The position numbers were made by a program, and so were the translations under genes. The notes beneath the pieces were generated by a model that saw nothing but the letters and a program-made list of their open reading frames with translations, was not told the origin of the DNA and made no database searches. This document shows, piece by piece, positions 44,860 to 55,056 of a DNA stretch of 64,000 nucleotides (within the stretch, counting starts at the first letter, position 1; each line of letters begins with the position of its first letter). Origin of the DNA: Streptococcus gordonii (lineage in GTDB: Bacteria; Bacillota; Bacilli; Lactobacillales; Streptococcaceae); NCBI RefSeq assembly GCF_001553855.1, contig NZ_LQWV01000034.1:1-64000 (forward strand), written 5' to 3'.

Positions 44860-46803
44860 ATGTCAAAAATTATCGAACTTCCAGAAATTCTAGCCAATCA
44901 GATTGCGGCCGGTGAGGTCATTGAGCGACCTAGCAGCGTGGTCAAGGAGCTGGTGGAAAATTCACTTGATGCGGGTGCTAGCCAAATTACCATTGAAATC
45001 GAGGAGGCCGGACTCAAGACTATCCAGGTGACGGATAATGGCGAGGGCATAGATCACGAAGATGTCCCTCTGGCCCTTCGCCGCCATGCTACCAGTAAAA
45101 TCAAGAAACAGGCGGATCTCTTTCGGATTCGGACACTGGGTTTTCGCGGCGAGGCCATTCCTTCCATTGCTTCTGTCTCGCGTTTTACCATTGAGACTGC
45201 AACAGAAAATGGCCAGCACGGGACTTTGCTAGTTGCCCAAGGCGGTGAGATAGAAGAGCATGAGCCTACCAGCAGTCCGGTGGGAACGAAAATCAAGATT
45301 GAGGATCTCTTCTTTAATACTCCAGCCCGGCTCAAGTATATGAAGAGCCAGCAGGCTGAGCTGTCCCATATCGTTGATGTGATTAATCGGCTTAGTCTGG
45401 CCCATCCAGAAGTGGCTTTCACCCTTATTAGTGACGGTCGCGAAATGACACGGACTGCTGGCAGTGGTAATCTGCGTCAGGCTATTGCAGGCATCTATGG
45501 TTTGGCAACAGCTAAGAAAATGGTGGAAATATCTGCTTCAGATTTGGACTTTGAGGTGAGCGGCTATGTCAGTCTGCCTGAGTTGACTCGTGCGAACCGC
45601 AATTATATTACGATTCTCATCAACGGCCGTTACATTAAGAATTTCCTGCTCAATCGTGCTATTTTGGACGGCTACGGCAGCAAGCTTATGGTAGGTCGCT
45701 TTCCGCTAGCGGTCATCAATATTCAGATTGATCCTTACCTAGCCGATGTCAATGTCCATCCGACCAAGCAAGAGGTGCGGATTTCTAAAGAACGGGAACT
45801 CATGGCCTTGATTTCGCAAGCCATTGCGGCTAGTCTCAAGGAGCAGGACCTTATCCCAGATGCTTTGGAAAATCTAGCCAAATCAACTGTTAAGCGTGCG
45901 ACTAAACCCGAACAGACCAGTCTTCCTCTGAAAGAAAATCGCCTCTACTACGATAAGGAGCGGAATGACTTCTTCCTCAAACCAGAGGTGGCAGAGCAGC
46001 AGTTATCCTTTGAAGAGTCAGCAAAGCCTATTCATGAAGCGACAGACGAAAAAGCAGAACCGCAACCGACTTCGGTCAAATTTGCAGAGAGAAAGCCGGC
46101 CAGCTATGACCAGTTAGACCATCCAGAGCTAGACCAGGTCAGTCTGGAGCGAGCTGTAGATAAGTTGGAACAAGAAGAGAAGTCAAGCTTCCCAGAGTTA
46201 GAATATTTCGGTCAGATGCATGGCACCTATCTCTTTGCTCAGGGCAAGGGTGGCCTTTACATTATTGACCAGCATGCTGCCCAAGAGCGGGTCAAGTATG
46301 AGTATTATCGGGAGAAGATTGGGGATGTGGATAATAGCCAACAGCAGCTCTTGGTGCCCTATATCTTTGAATTTCCAGCAGACGATATGCTGCGAATCAA
46401 GCAGCGGATGGAGCTGTTAGAAGATGCAGGCATCTTTTTAGAAGAGTACGGAGCTAACCAGTTTATCCTCCGTGAGCATCCGATTTGGTTCAAGGAAGAG
46501 GAGATTGAGGCCGGCATCTATGAGATGTGTGATATGCTTCTCTTGACCAAGGAAGTCTCCATCAAGAAATATCGAGCAGAGCTAGCTATTATGATGAGTT
46601 GCAAACGCTCCATCAAGGCCAATCACAGTCTGGATGACTACTCTGCGCGTGACTTGCTCTTTCAGCTGTCCCAGTGTGACAATCCTTATAACTGCCCACA
46701 CGGCCGGCCGGTCTTGGTTAACTTTACCAAGTCGGATATAGAAAAAATGTTCCGCCGCATTCAGGAAAATCATACTAGCCTACGGGAGTTGGGGAAATAC
46801 TAA
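44860..46803 (+). CDS. mutL: DNA mismatch-repair protein MutL (HexB)
   Basis: This 647-aa GHKL ATPase has motif I in [14 protein letters not shown], motif II in DNGEGI and motif III in TLGFRGEA. A variable Pro/Glu linker is at about 375-440 and a C-terminal dimerisation domain follows with a Cys-containing [12 protein letters not shown] motif. It couples MutS to strand removal. I chose ATG 44860 over ATG 44857 because of spacing from the GGAG site. A TATAAT lies at 44826-44831. Confidence 0.96.
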   Translation: MSKIIELPEILANQIAAGEVIERPSSVVKELVENSLDAGASQITIEIEEAGLKTIQVTDNGEGIDHEDVPLALRRHATSKIKKQADLFRIRTLGFRGEAIPSIASVSRFTIETATENGQHGTLLVAQGGEIEEHEPTSSPVGTKIKIEDLFFNTPARLKYMKSQQAELSHIVDVINRLSLAHPEVAFTLISDGREMTRTAGSGNLRQAIAGIYGLATAKKMVEISASDLDFEVSGYVSLPELTRANRNYITILINGRYIKNFLLNRAILDGYGSKLMVGRFPLAVINIQIDPYLADVNVHPTKQEVRISKERELMALISQAIAASLKEQDLIPDALENLAKSTVKRATKPEQTSLPLKENRLYYDKERNDFFLKPEVAEQQLSFEESAKPIHEATDEKAEPQPTSVKFAERKPASYDQLDHPELDQVSLERAVDKLEQEEKSSFPELEYFGQMHGTYLFAQGKGGLYIIDQHAAQERVKYEYYREKIGDVDNSQQQLLVPYIFEFPADDMLRIKQRMELLEDAGIFLEEYGANQFILREHPIWFKEEEIEAGIYEMCDMLLLTKEVSIKKYRAELAIMMSCKRSIKANHSLDDYSARDLLFQLSQCDNPYNCPHGRPVLVNFTKSDIEKMFRRIQENHTSLRELGKY

Positions 46804-46818
46804 ACTCTGATAGAAGAG

Positions 46819-46855
46819 AAAACAGCTCTAGTTATAGAACTAGAGCTGTTTTTGA
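46819..46855. terminator. bidirectional terminator between mutL and the RDD gene
   Basis: A perfect 15-bp stem AAAACAGCTCTAGTT/AACTAGAGCTGTTTT with a 4-base loop. Its right arm overlaps the last codons of the convergent RDD gene. Confidence 0.88.
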
Positions 46856-47361
46856 TGTTTGAGCTGAGCTTGCGTTCCAGCAAGCAAATCAGCTGGATGG
46901 CGTTTGTCCTTGCGAAGCAGTCCCATCAGCAGAAAAATCAAGAAGAGAATCCCTGCTAAAGTTGACAAGAAAATTGACAGAGCATCTGCTTGATAAGCAC
47001 TACGGATAGCTCCCATATGTCCAAGTTGCCAAGGAAAAAACTTGATAGCAGAGCGCAAAAGGCTGTGAGCAAAGCTCCTATGCTTGTAAACCAACTGTAA
47101 ACCTGCCCAGCGCTTGCCAAAACTACCTTTTCGATAGTCGAGCCAAGCAAAGATGATAGTTAGAGGCAGGACGGAGGTAGAAAAAGCCAGAAGTTGGCTC
47201 TGGACTTCAGTGAATGCAGGAATGCCTCCTAAAACCAGATAGTAAAAACCCATAGCTAGTAAAAAAAGAGCAATGAGGTAGCCTGAGATGAAGAGCCAGT
47301 CTCCAATCAGCTCTTTCAGACGAGTTTTGACAGGTATGGGATTATCAGTTTTTAGTTTCAT
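46840..47361 (-). CDS. RDD-family membrane protein
   Basis: This 173-aa protein has four membrane helices. Instead of the canonical RDD near the N-terminus it has [12 protein letters not shown], but the later G..W/D.R.G.FGKR..GL pattern ([17 protein letters not shown]) and the C-terminal HPADLLAGT fit the RDD family. The start at 47361 overlaps the preceding HTH gene by 17 bases with AAGGGG upstream. Its partner is a membrane-anchored HTH protein. Confidence 0.75.
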   Translation of the reverse strand: MKLKTDNPIPVKTRLKELIGDWLFISGYLIALFLLAMGFYYLVLGGIPAFTEVQSQLLAFSTSVLPLTIIFAWLDYRKGSFGKRWAGLQLVYKHRSFAHSLLRSAIKFFPWQLGHMGAIRSAYQADALSIFLSTLAGILFLIFLLMGLLRKDKRHPADLLAGTQAQLKHQKQL

Positions 47362-47848
47362 CTTGAGCCCCTTCTTTCTTAGAATCATCAAGCCCGATAA
47401 CCTTGTCCAAATACTTTTTCTTAATCTTTAACGCCTTGTTAATAGCTACTGCTGATGCGATCAAGAGGAAGAAGGCCAACCAGACCAGGGCAGTGAATTT
47501 TGCTGGAAAGCTAGAACCTGCGAAAAAGAGAAAAATAGCCAGGGCTGAGACAAAAATATACAAAACCTGCCAGAAGCCATAAGATTTCACTTCCTTGTAG
47601 TAGCGGTTCTTTTCGTCTTCTGAGAGGACGGGTTTTATTTCTGGTTTGTCACTTTCTTCTAAAAGCAGATAATCTGTCGTCACCTGGAAAATCTTGCTCA
47701 GCTCTACAATTTTTTCCAGCTCTGGCAGTGCTAGGCCAGATTCCCACTTGGAAATGCTCTGGCGAGAGACATTGATTTGTTCAGCTAGCTTTTCTTGTGA
47801 CCAGCCTTTTTCTTTTCTTAGTTCAAATAATTTATCAGCGAGTTTCAT
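47345..47848 (-). CDS. XRE-family HTH regulator with C-terminal membrane helices
   Basis: This 167-aa protein has an N-terminal XRE HTH at about 4-58 ([29 protein letters not shown]), a short linker, and two hydrophobic segments at about 92-112 and 116-136, so it is probably a membrane-tethered repressor. It is first in a two-gene operon with an RDD-family protein. The target is unknown; autoregulation is common in this type. Confidence 0.82.
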   Translation of the reverse strand: MKLADKLFELRKEKGWSQEKLAEQINVSRQSISKWESGLALPELEKIVELSKIFQVTTDYLLLEESDKPEIKPVLSEDEKNRYYKEVKSYGFWQVLYIFVSALAIFLFFAGSSFPAKFTALVWLAFFLLIASAVAINKALKIKKKYLDKVIGLDDSKKEGAQDETKN

Positions 47849-47975
47849 TGTGACAGCCTCCTTTTCTTTGCTAACTCTATCCTAACAGCTTTTAGTTATC
47901 TTGAGAATACAGCTTCCTGTACATTTTGTCAACCAATAGTTGCACTTCTGTTTGCAGTTTCCAGACAGAAAATAT

Positions 47976-47983
47976 GGTATACT
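47976..47983 (+). promoter_or_regulatory. extended -10 promoter of ruvA
   Basis: TGG-TATACT (TATACT 47978-47983) lies 35 bases before ruvA; no good -35. Confidence 0.5.
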
Positions 47984-48017
47984 AGATAGGCAAAATGATA
48001 CAAAAAGAAGGAAGATT

Positions 48018-48611
48018 ATGTACGAATATTTTAAAGGAATTATCAGTAAAATTACAGCTAAATACATCGTATTGGAAGTCAACTCTATCGGCTATATTCT
48101 TCATGTGGCCAACCCCTATGCTTATTCAGGGCATCTTCATCAGGAAGCCAAGGTCTATGTTCACCAGGTGGTGAGAGAAGATGCGGAGCTGCTGTATGGT
48201 TTTGCGACTGAGGAGGAGAAGCAACTCTTTCTCAGCTTGATTTCAGTCTCAGGTATTGGCCCAGTGTCTGCCCTGGCTATCATTGCTGCAGATGATAATG
48301 CTGGCTTGGTACAAGCTATTGAGCAAAAAAACATCACCTACCTAACCAAGTTTCCTAAGATTGGTAAGAAAACAGCCCAGCAGATGGTGCTAGACTTGGA
48401 AGGTAAGGTGGTAATAGCTGGTGACGATCTTTCTGCCAAGGCTACAGTGCAAGCTAGCAATGAAAACCAAGAACTGGAAGAAGCCATGGAAGCCATGCTG
48501 GCTCTGGGTTACAAGGCTGCTGAGCTAAAGAAAATAAAGAAATTCTTTGAAGGAACGACGGATACAGCAGAAAACTATATCAAGTCTGCTCTTAAGATGT
48601 TGGTGAAATAG
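48018..48611 (+). CDS. ruvA: Holliday-junction DNA helicase subunit RuvA
   Basis: This 197-aa protein has an N-terminal OB fold ([30 protein letters not shown]), a helix-hairpin-helix middle ([15 protein letters not shown] and [19 protein letters not shown]) and a C-terminal UBA-like domain that contacts RuvB. ruvB is not adjacent, as is normal in streptococci. The ATG at 48018 follows AGAAGGAAG. It is cotranscribed with tag. Confidence 0.96.
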   Translation: MYEYFKGIISKITAKYIVLEVNSIGYILHVANPYAYSGHLHQEAKVYVHQVVREDAELLYGFATEEEKQLFLSLISVSGIGPVSALAIIAADDNAGLVQAIEQKNITYLTKFPKIGKKTAQQMVLDLEGKVVIAGDDLSAKATVQASNENQELEEAMEAMLALGYKAAELKKIKKFFEGTTDTAENYIKSALKMLVK

Positions 48612-48620
48612 GAGAAAGCT

Positions 48621-49175
48621 ATGACCAAACGCTGCGGCTGGGTAAAAATGAACAACCCCTTGTATGTAGCCTATCATGATGAGGAGTGGGGCAAGCCCCT
48701 CCATGATGATCAGAAATTATTTGAATTGCTCTGCATGGAGACCTATCAGGCTGGACTTTCTTGGGAGACCATTCTGAATAAACGTCAGGCTTTTCGGGAA
48801 GCTTTTCATTTCTATGATGCCCAGAAAATTGCTCAGATGACGGATGCGGATCTGGATGATTTGTTGGGCAATCCCGACATCATCCGTAACAAGATGAAAA
48901 TTTATGCAACTAGGGCTAATGCCCAAGCTTTTTTGGCTGTTCAAAAGCAGTTTGGCTCTTTTAACGACTATATCTGGTCCTTTGTCGAGTTCAAAACGAT
49001 TGACAATCAAATTACGAACTACAAGGAAGCACCTACTAAGACAGAGCTGTCAGAAACTATGTCCAAGGCGCTGAAAAAGCAAGGCTTCAAATTTGTCGGT
49101 CCAGTTTGTGTCTATTCATTCTTAGAAGCAGCTGGCCTTATCAATGACCATGAAAATGATTGTGATTGGAAGTAG
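48621..49175 (+). CDS. tag: DNA-3-methyladenine glycosylase I
   Basis: This 184-aa base-excision enzyme removes 3-methyladenine. It starts MTKRCGWVK with the zinc-site Cys, and has YHDEEWGKPLHDDQKLFELLCMETYQAGLSWETIL and the C-terminal zinc ligands in INDHENDCDW. It lies 9 bases after ruvA with GGAGAAAG upstream. Confidence 0.96.
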   Translation: MTKRCGWVKMNNPLYVAYHDEEWGKPLHDDQKLFELLCMETYQAGLSWETILNKRQAFREAFHFYDAQKIAQMTDADLDDLLGNPDIIRNKMKIYATRANAQAFLAVQKQFGSFNDYIWSFVEFKTIDNQITNYKEAPTKTELSETMSKALKKQGFKFVGPVCVYSFLEAAGLINDHENDCDWK

Positions 49176-49179
49176 AACA

Positions 49180-49839
49180 ATGAAAACAAGAAAAATTCTC
49201 CTCATTTTTATTACCCTCTATACTATTTTGTTTCTAGGTAGAGGCTTGCAGCTGATTGGAATAAATTGGTTGATTTACCCAGTTTATTTCCTTTTATTTA
49301 TTTTGGGAATCTTAGCTTATCGGGAAGAATTAAAGGAGCAGCTAGCCTTGATTCTGACTAAAAAGAAGGAATTTCTAAAAACGATTTCCTTGTATATGGT
49401 CTTTGTTTTCCTCCTGTCCATTGCCTGCAACTTTCTTTCAGCCTTCATCAAGTATAGTCTGGGCTTGCCACTGCAGGGGCAGAATGATGCCAATATTCAA
49501 GGTGCCTTGTTGAAAAATCCCTTTCTAATCTTGGTTTTCGGTTCCTTTATCGGGCCGTTCGTTGAAGAGTTTTTCTTCCGCCGCTTTTTCCTAGGCACTT
49601 TCTTGGCAAAATTCTCCAACTGGCTAGGTATTGTGTTGACAACCATTCTATTTGCCACCCTTCATATGCACAGCTGGGCCTTATCAGAGTGGGTGACAGC
49701 TATTTCCTATATTGCCGCAGGTCTTCTTTTCTCGCTCTTGTATCTGAGAAAGGACAAAAATATCTGGTATCCAATTACCCTCCATTGTTGTAACAATATC
49801 ATTGCTTTCATCATTACCTTATTGACCATAAATAAATGA
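49180..49839 (+). CDS. CPBP-family intramembrane metalloprotease
   Basis: This 219-aa protein has about six membrane helices and the Abi/CPBP motifs: EEFFFRR (motif 1, EExxxR), FATLHMHSW (motif 2, FxxxH) and HCCNNII (motif 3, HxxxN). CPBP proteins include CAAX-type proteases and bacteriocin self-immunity proteins. I chose the ATG at 49180 (MKTRKILL), 5 bases after the tag stop, rather than starts inside tag. Substrate unknown. Confidence 0.85.
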   Translation: MKTRKILLIFITLYTILFLGRGLQLIGINWLIYPVYFLLFILGILAYREELKEQLALILTKKKEFLKTISLYMVFVFLLSIACNFLSAFIKYSLGLPLQGQNDANIQGALLKNPFLILVFGSFIGPFVEEFFFRRFFLGTFLAKFSNWLGIVLTTILFATLHMHSWALSEWVTAISYIAAGLLFSLLYLRKDKNIWYPITLHCCNNIIAFIITLLTINK

Positions 49840-49840
49840 A

Positions 49841-49874
49841 AACCTAGAAGTTCTAGACCTCTAGGTTTTTTGTT
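49841..49874 (+). terminator. terminator of ruvA-tag-CPBP
   Basis: AACCTAGA/TCTAGGTT with an 11-base loop is followed by TTTTTTG. Confidence 0.75.
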
Positions 49875-49889
49875 GTTCTCTATATCTCC

Positions 49890-50300
49890 TCATTCTTCCT
49901 TCTGCATCCAAATCTTTTCCTTGATAAAGATGCGCAGTTCATAGAATAGCATAAAGAGGGTGGAGATGAGGAAGCCAGCCATAAAGATATGGTGGAAGTA
50001 GGCAAAGACACCAATATAAACCAAGATGGAAAAAAGGTAGAGGATGACTAAATAATGCCATTTCTTGGCCTTGCTGTCTTCGATGACCTTTTTCTCCAAA
50101 CGCCCGTCCTCCTTGATGAGTGTGTCCAGGCTGATATCAAATTCCCGACTGATAGCGATGAGATTTCCAATTTCAGGGATACCTTTTTCGCTTTCCCAGC
50201 GAGCAATGGCAGAGCGGGAAACCTTGAGCCTTTCCGCCAAGGCCTCCTGAGTGAGTTGATTTTGTTGACGAATGTCTTTGAGAACTTGTGAAATTTTCAT
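49890..50300 (-). CDS. XRE-family HTH regulator with membrane helices
   Basis: This 136-aa protein has an XRE HTH at about 5-58 (LKDIRQQNQLTQEALAERLKVSRSAIARWESEKG) and a C-terminal hydrophobic pair at about 83-120. It is smaller than, but organised like, the HTH-RDD regulator at 47345. It is alone, convergent with the CPBP gene and divergent from cinA. Confidence 0.8.
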   Translation of the reverse strand: MKISQVLKDIRQQNQLTQEALAERLKVSRSAIARWESEKGIPEIGNLIAISREFDISLDTLIKEDGRLEKKVIEDSKAKKWHYLVILYLFSILVYIGVFAYFHHIFMAGFLISTLFMLFYELRIFIKEKIWMQKEE

Positions 50301-50529
50301 GATGATCTCCTTTCTTCAAATAAAATTATTTAGATGATTTCCTTTTTTCATCTTTATTATAAAAATAATGAAACCATTTGCCAATAGCATTTCCCTAACA
50401 ATCCAGTTATTCTCCATAACAGATAACTTCCCAAAAGTTTTCCACAACATGTTGACAAGTCTGTCAAGCAAGTTGACAAACTATTTAACTTCTTAAAATG
50501 AAAATCAACTTTTTTGCTTGTTTTTGTGA

Positions 50530-50552
50530 TAAAATAAAGCCAATTCCGAATA
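50530..50552 (+). promoter_or_regulatory. cinA-recA promoter region with ComX-type box
   Basis: A vegetative extended -10 TGA-TAAAAT (50530-50535) is followed by TCCGAATA (50545-50552), one base off the ComX box TACGAATA, with a T-rich stretch upstream (50509-50527). cinA and recA are late competence genes induced by ComX in streptococci, so a dual promoter is expected. Confidence 0.6.
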
Positions 50553-50569
50553 GTAAGGTAGGAGGTTTT

Positions 50570-51826
50570 ATGAAAGCAGAAATTATTGCTGTGGGCACCG
50601 AGATTCTGACAGGTCAGATTGTCAATACCAATGCCCAATTTTTATCTGAGAAACTGGCTAGTCTGGGGATTGATGTCTATTTTCAGACAGCTGTAGGGGA
50701 CAATGAAAATCGTCTCCTCTCTATCCTAGAGATTGCAAAAGGACGTAGTAATCTAATTATCTTGACAGGAGGCTTGGGGCCAACAGAGGATGATTTGACC
50801 AAGCAGACCTTGGCTAAGTTTTTAGGTCGAGAGTTGAGTTTTGACCCTGATGCTGTGGAAAAGTTGGATCGTTTTTTTGCCAGCCGACCTGATTATGCTC
50901 GAACGCCCAACAATGAGCGTCAGGCTCAGCTGGTTGAAGGCTCAACTCCGTTACCAAATGCGACTGGTTTAGCTGTTGGTGGTTTAATAGAAGTTGATGG
51001 GGTGACTTATGTAGTTCTGCCTGGTCCGCCTAGCGAGCTCAAACCTATGGTCAATAACGAGTTGGTTCCCCTCTTATCCACAGGTCAAAAACTATACTCA
51101 CGAGTGTTACGCTTCTTTGGTATCGGCGAGAGTCAGCTAGTGACTATTTTGTCAGAGATGATTGATCAGCAAAGTGACCCTACCATTGCTCCTTATGCAA
51201 AGACGGGGGAGGTTACGCTACGACTGTCCACCAAGGCCTTGAGTCAGGCAGAAGCTGACGCCAAGTTTGAGGCTGTGGAAAAGGAAATTTTGTCACATAA
51301 GACTTTTGAAGACCAGTCTCTGTCAGAGATTTTCTATGGTTATGGGGATGACAATTCCTTGGCTCAGGTGGCTTTTGACTTGCTAAAGGGTCAAGGAAAG
51401 ACGATTTCAGCAGCAGAGAGTCTGACAGCAGGTCTCTTCCAAGCAACCTTGGCAGATTTTGCTGGAGCTTCAGCTATTTTTTCAGGTGGCTTCGTCACCT
51501 ATAGCATGGAGGAAAAGAGCCGGATGCTGGACATTCCGCTGGGAGAGCTGGAGGGACATGGGGTTGTTTCAGCTTTTACGGCTGGGAAAATGGCAGAGCA
51601 GGCTAGAAAGCTGACCGAAAGCGACTTGGCTGTCAGTCTGACAGGTGTGGCTGGACCAGATTCACTAGAAGATCATCCAGCTGGAACTGTTTTTATTGGC
51701 TTGGCTAGTGCTGCAGGAACGGAAACTATTAAGGTCAATATTGCTGGACGTAGCCGGCGAGATGTACGAAAAATCGCTGTTCTGCACGCCTTTAACCTAG
51801 TGCGAAAGACTTTATTAAATAGTTAA
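50570..51826 (+). CDS. cinA: competence-induced protein CinA
   Basis: This 418-aa protein has an N-terminal MoCF/COG1058 domain ([23 protein letters not shown], then [12 protein letters not shown] at about 65-76) and a C-terminal CinA/NMN-deamidase-type domain ([12 protein letters not shown], then LTGVAGPDS). In pneumococcus CinA is competence-induced and interacts with RecA. The ATG at 50570 follows AGGAGG. recA begins 58 bases after its stop. Confidence 0.96.
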   Translation: MKAEIIAVGTEILTGQIVNTNAQFLSEKLASLGIDVYFQTAVGDNENRLLSILEIAKGRSNLIILTGGLGPTEDDLTKQTLAKFLGRELSFDPDAVEKLDRFFASRPDYARTPNNERQAQLVEGSTPLPNATGLAVGGLIEVDGVTYVVLPGPPSELKPMVNNELVPLLSTGQKLYSRVLRFFGIGESQLVTILSEMIDQQSDPTIAPYAKTGEVTLRLSTKALSQAEADAKFEAVEKEILSHKTFEDQSLSEIFYGYGDDNSLAQVAFDLLKGQGKTISAAESLTAGLFQATLADFAGASAIFSGGFVTYSMEEKSRMLDIPLGELEGHGVVSAFTAGKMAEQARKLTESDLAVSLTGVAGPDSLEDHPAGTVFIGLASAAGTETIKVNIAGRSRRDVRKIAVLHAFNLVRKTLLNS

Positions 51827-51831
51827 TTTTT

Positions 51832-51839
51832 GGTATAAT
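51832..51839 (+). promoter_or_regulatory. internal promoter of recA
   Basis: An extended -10 TGG-TATAAT (TATAAT 51834-51839) between cinA and recA allows basal recA expression outside competence. Confidence 0.6.
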
Positions 51840-51884
51840 TAAAAGATAGCCAAAAGATATTTTTAGAAAAAATAGGAGAAATTA

Positions 51885-53036
51885 ATGGCAAAGAAACAAA
51901 AGAATCTAGATGATATTACAAAAAAATTTGGAGACGAGCGCCAAAAAGCTTTGGACAACGCCCTGAAGAACATTGAAAAGGACTTTGGTAAGGGAGCGAT
52001 TATGCGTCTGGGCGAGCGAGCAGAACAAAAGGTTCAAGTCATGAGTTCAGGTTCTTTGGCCTTGGATATCGCCCTTGGTGCTGGTGGTTATCCGAAGGGA
52101 AGAATCATTGAAATCTATGGCCCGGAATCTTCTGGTAAGACAACCGTGGCTCTTCATGCTGTTGCTCAAGCACAAAAAGAAGGCGGAATCGCAGCCTTTA
52201 TCGATGCTGAGCATGCTTTGGACCCGTCTTATGCAGCAGCATTGGGTGTGAATATCGATGAGCTCTTGCTGTCTCAGCCTGATTCTGGGGAGCAAGGTTT
52301 AGAAATTGCTGGGAAATTGATTGATTCAGGTGCAGTTGACTTGGTAGTTATTGACTCAGTTGCAGCCTTGGTGCCACGTGCTGAAATTGATGGAGATATT
52401 GGAGATAGTCATGTTGGCTTGCAGGCTCGTATGATGAGCCAGGCGATGCGTAAATTATCTGCATCTATCAACAAAACAAAGACGATTGCGATTTTCATTA
52501 ACCAGCTGCGTGAAAAAGTTGGCGTAATGTTTGGGAATCCTGAAACAACACCAGGTGGTCGTGCCTTGAAATTCTATGCTTCTGTCCGTTTGGACGTTCG
52601 TGGAAATACTCAAATCAAGGGGACTGGTGATGCGAAAGATACAAATGTTGGTAAAGAAACCAAAATTAAAGTTGTAAAAAATAAAGTAGCTCCGCCATTC
52701 AAGGAAGCTTTTGTGGAAATCATGTATGGAGAAGGTATTTCTAAGACAGGAGAGCTGATTAAGATTGCAACTGACTTAGATATCATCAAAAAAGCAGGTG
52801 CTTGGTATTCTTATAATGATGAGAAGATTGGTCAAGGTTCTGAAAATGCCAAGAAATATTTGGCTGATCACCCAGAAGTCTTTGACGAAATTGACCGTCA
52901 AGTCCGTGTCCGTTTTGGCTTGATCGAAGACGATCAAGAAGGAGAAGCAACTGCGACTGAAACTGCAGGAAAAATCACTGAAAACATTGAAGAAGTAACT
53001 CTTGAACTAGATGATGCTATAGAGATCGAGGAATAA
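51885..53036 (+). CDS. recA: recombinase RecA
   Basis: This 383-aa strand-exchange ATPase for recombination, repair and transformation has Walker [10 protein letters not shown] at about 82-90, the [12 protein letters not shown] segment, Walker [11 protein letters not shown] and the L2-region [13 protein letters not shown]. The C-terminus has the usual acidic tail ([11 protein letters not shown]). It follows cinA in the late competence operon. Confidence 0.99.
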   Translation: MAKKQKNLDDITKKFGDERQKALDNALKNIEKDFGKGAIMRLGERAEQKVQVMSSGSLALDIALGAGGYPKGRIIEIYGPESSGKTTVALHAVAQAQKEGGIAAFIDAEHALDPSYAAALGVNIDELLLSQPDSGEQGLEIAGKLIDSGAVDLVVIDSVAALVPRAEIDGDIGDSHVGLQARMMSQAMRKLSASINKTKTIAIFINQLREKVGVMFGNPETTPGGRALKFYASVRLDVRGNTQIKGTGDAKDTNVGKETKIKVVKNKVAPPFKEAFVEIMYGEGISKTGELIKIATDLDIIKKAGAWYSYNDEKIGQGSENAKKYLADHPEVFDEIDRQVRVRFGLIEDDQEGEATATETAGKITENIEEVTLELDDAIEIEE

Positions 53037-53073
53037 TTTTTCCAAAATAGGTCGCAAGACCGATGGTTTTTAT

Positions 53074-53081
53074 GGTATAAT
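53074..53081 (+). promoter_or_regulatory. promoter of spx
   Basis: TGG-TATAAT (TATAAT 53076-53081), 42 bases before the gene. A small GGTC-GCAA-GACC hairpin (about 53050-53061) lies between recA and it. Confidence 0.55.
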
Positions 53082-53122
53082 AGACTACGATAGTAGTATC
53101 GGGTAGTGAAAGGAGTCCTTAC

Positions 53123-53521
53123 ATGATTACAATTTACACAGTTTCAAGTTGTACAAGCTGTAAGAAAGCAAAGACCTGGCTTAATGCCCATCAATTAACT
53201 TATAAAGAACAAAACCTCGGTAAAGAGGGAATCACAAAAGAAGAAATTTTAGATATTTTGACCAAAACTGAAAATGGCGTTGCGAGCATTGTCTCTTCTA
53301 AAAATCGCTATGCAAAAGGTCTTGGTGTTGATATTGAAGATTTGAGTGTGAGTGAAGTGATTGATATTATCATGGAAACCCCACGTATCTTGAAAAGCCC
53401 TATCTTGGTTGACGATAAACGTCTCCAAGTAGGCTATAAAGAAGATGACATTCGTGCTTTTCTTCCACGTTCTGTTCGTAACGTTGAAAATGCAGAGGCG
53501 CGTTTGAGAGCAGCTCTATAA
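53123..53521 (+). CDS. spxA: transcription regulator Spx (SpxA1-like)
   Basis: This 132-aa ArsC-fold protein binds the RNA polymerase alpha subunit and controls oxidative-stress genes. The redox switch Cys10-Thr-Ser-Cys13 is present (SSCTSCKKA), and the RPILVD-like segment appears as RILKSPILVDDKRLQVGY. The location after recA matches pneumococcal spxA1, which also limits competence. It has an AAAGGAG site. Confidence 0.93.
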   Translation: MITIYTVSSCTSCKKAKTWLNAHQLTYKEQNLGKEGITKEEILDILTKTENGVASIVSSKNRYAKGLGVDIEDLSVSEVIDIIMETPRILKSPILVDDKRLQVGYKEDDIRAFLPRSVRNVENAEARLRAAL

Positions 53522-53538
53522 ATAGCCCATTATAAAGA

Positions 53539-53605
53539 AAAAGGAGTCTGAACAAGCCGATTTGCTAGTAATAGTGAATGGGCGGGTTTTCAGACCTTTT
53601 TTACT
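53539..53605 (+). terminator. terminator of spx
   Basis: A long hairpin: AAGG.GTCTGAA pairs with TTCAGAC.CTT across a roughly 40-base loop region that itself can pair (gcc/ggc), followed by TTTTTT. Confidence 0.6.
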
Positions 53606-53666
53606 TTACGAATCTAGCATTGACAGGAGTTATGAGTGTGGTAAAATAGGCGTAGGAGGCTAAAAA

Positions 53667-54239
53667 ATGAAAAAGATAGTGCTATTGTTAGGCCTTGTTT
53701 TACTTACACTGACGGCCTGCGGTCAGAAAAAATCACATACTGCTTCGTCCGCTTCAACTTCTGAGGATAAGTTGGATACAACCTTGCCGATTATTTCAAA
53801 TGCGGAAAAGAACACAGTAGTAACAAAGACCTTGACCTTTCCAAAAACTGAGAATGGCACACAGCAAAAGCAGGTAGTGACTTATAAAGACGAGCAATTT
53901 TTAAGTTTAAGTATAGAGCAGGTTAGTCCAAATGCGGATGATTTAAAGCAAGCGATAAAGGAATATGGTGTAGAAGAAGCTCAAGCAGTACTCAATAGAT
54001 CCTTGGAAGCAGATGAACATTATCGACAAGTAAAGGATTTGCCAGGTTTCTCTATGTCCTTACAGATTTTAAATGAGAATGAGCTCAAGCGTGTGACTAA
54101 TCTGGATTTTCAAACCTTGGATGTAGATAAGGCTGCAGAAACAGAATATTTAAAAGCTTTAAAGCTAAAAGAACTGCTGAAGATGAATCCAGCTCAGTAT
54201 GTTGAAAATCAACTTTTGAATGGCGCAAAAGAAGAATAG
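53667..54239 (+). CDS. lipoprotein, DUF1307/YehR-like
   Basis: This 190-aa protein has a type II signal peptide with lipobox LTAC at about residue 18, a Ser-rich linker, and a domain with VVTYKDEQFLSLSIEQ, VKDLPGFSMSLQI and DFQTLDVDKA that resembles the YehR/DUF1307 group (moderate confidence). A promoter with TTGACA, 16 bases and TAAAAT lies about 20-50 bases upstream. Function unknown. Confidence 0.7.
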   Translation: MKKIVLLLGLVLLTLTACGQKKSHTASSASTSEDKLDTTLPIISNAEKNTVVTKTLTFPKTENGTQQKQVVTYKDEQFLSLSIEQVSPNADDLKQAIKEYGVEEAQAVLNRSLEADEHYRQVKDLPGFSMSLQILNENELKRVTNLDFQTLDVDKAAETEYLKALKLKELLKMNPAQYVENQLLNGAKEE

Positions 54240-54312
54240 TAGAAGACCGTCATTTTTGCTTATTTTATGGGCTGATATTGATTTGTAACATTTGTGAAAA
54301 GATCTGAAATAT

Positions 54313-54320
54313 GGTATAAT
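54313..54320 (+). promoter_or_regulatory. promoter of ireB-yqgF
   Basis: TTGTGA (54292-54297), 17 bases and TGG-TATAAT (54315-54320). Confidence 0.6.
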
Positions 54321-54350
54321 AATAATATTCTAACGAAAGAGGGTGTAATT

Positions 54351-54617
54351 GTGGGATTTACAGATGAAACAGTACGTTTTAATCTCGACGATTCAAATAA
54401 AAAAGAGATTAGCGAAACGTTGACGGATGTTTATACATCGCTGAATGAAAAAGGCTACAATCCAATCAATCAAATCGTTGGGTATGTTCTCAGTGGGGAT
54501 CCTGCGTACGTACCTCGTTATAACAATGCTCGCAATCAGATTCGCAAATATGAACGAGATGAAATTGTTGAAGAATTGGTTCGTTATTATTTGAAAGGGC
54601 AGGGCATCGATCTTTAA
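54351..54617 (+). CDS. IreB-family protein (DUF965)
   Basis: This 88-aa protein starts at a GTG (GAGGGTG upstream), giving [14 protein letters not shown], the conserved N-terminus of this family. The [27 protein letters not shown] core is diagnostic. In enterococci IreB is a substrate of the Ser/Thr kinase IreK and affects cephalosporin resistance. An upstream in-frame ATG (54294) precedes the promoter and is rejected. Its stop overlaps the ATG of the next gene by one base. Confidence 0.92.
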   Translation: MGFTDETVRFNLDDSNKKEISETLTDVYTSLNEKGYNPINQIVGYVLSGDPAYVPRYNNARNQIRKYERDEIVEELVRYYLKGQGIDL

Positions 54618-55036
54618 TGAGAATTATGGGATTGGATGTGGGCTCTAAAACAGTGGGAGTAGCTATTAGTGATCCGCTTGGCTTTACAGCTCAGGGTTTG
54701 GAAATTATCCAGATCAATGAAGATCAGGAAGAGTTTGGTTTTGAGCGCCTTGGTGAGCTTGTTGCTGAATACAAGGTTGATAAGTTTGTCATCGGTCTTC
54801 CTAAAAATATGAATAATACTAGCGGTCCCCGTGTAGAAGCCAGTCAGGCCTACGGAGCTAAAGTAACAGAGTTGTTTGGCTTGCCTGTTGAGTATCAAGA
54901 TGAGCGCTTAACAACAGTGGCAGCAGAGCGAATGCTGATTGAGCAAGCAGATGTTAGCCGGAACAAACGCAAGAAAGTGATTGATAAATTAGCGGCCCAG
55001 CTGATTTTGCAGAATTATTTAGATAGAAATTATTAG
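54617..55036 (+). CDS. yqgF: YqgF/RuvX-family nuclease
   Basis: This 139-aa RNase H-like protein has [22 protein letters not shown], then [15 protein letters not shown] and [11 protein letters not shown], the YqgF motifs with catalytic acidic residues. The family acts in 16S rRNA 5' processing and may resolve Holliday junctions. It is coupled to ireB (TAATG) and followed by a DUF1292 gene, the usual Firmicute order. Confidence 0.95.
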   Translation: MRIMGLDVGSKTVGVAISDPLGFTAQGLEIIQINEDQEEFGFERLGELVAEYKVDKFVIGLPKNMNNTSGPRVEASQAYGAKVTELFGLPVEYQDERLTTVAAERMLIEQADVSRNKRKKVIDKLAAQLILQNYLDRNY

Positions 55037-55056
55037 AAAGATTGAGGGAGATGAAT

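Noticed and set aside
53607..53614. TACGAATC after the spx terminator T run, upstream of a lipoprotein
   Set aside because: The last base departs from the ComX core, and the gene has a sound sigma-A promoter closer to it; worth only a glance in competence RNA-seq.
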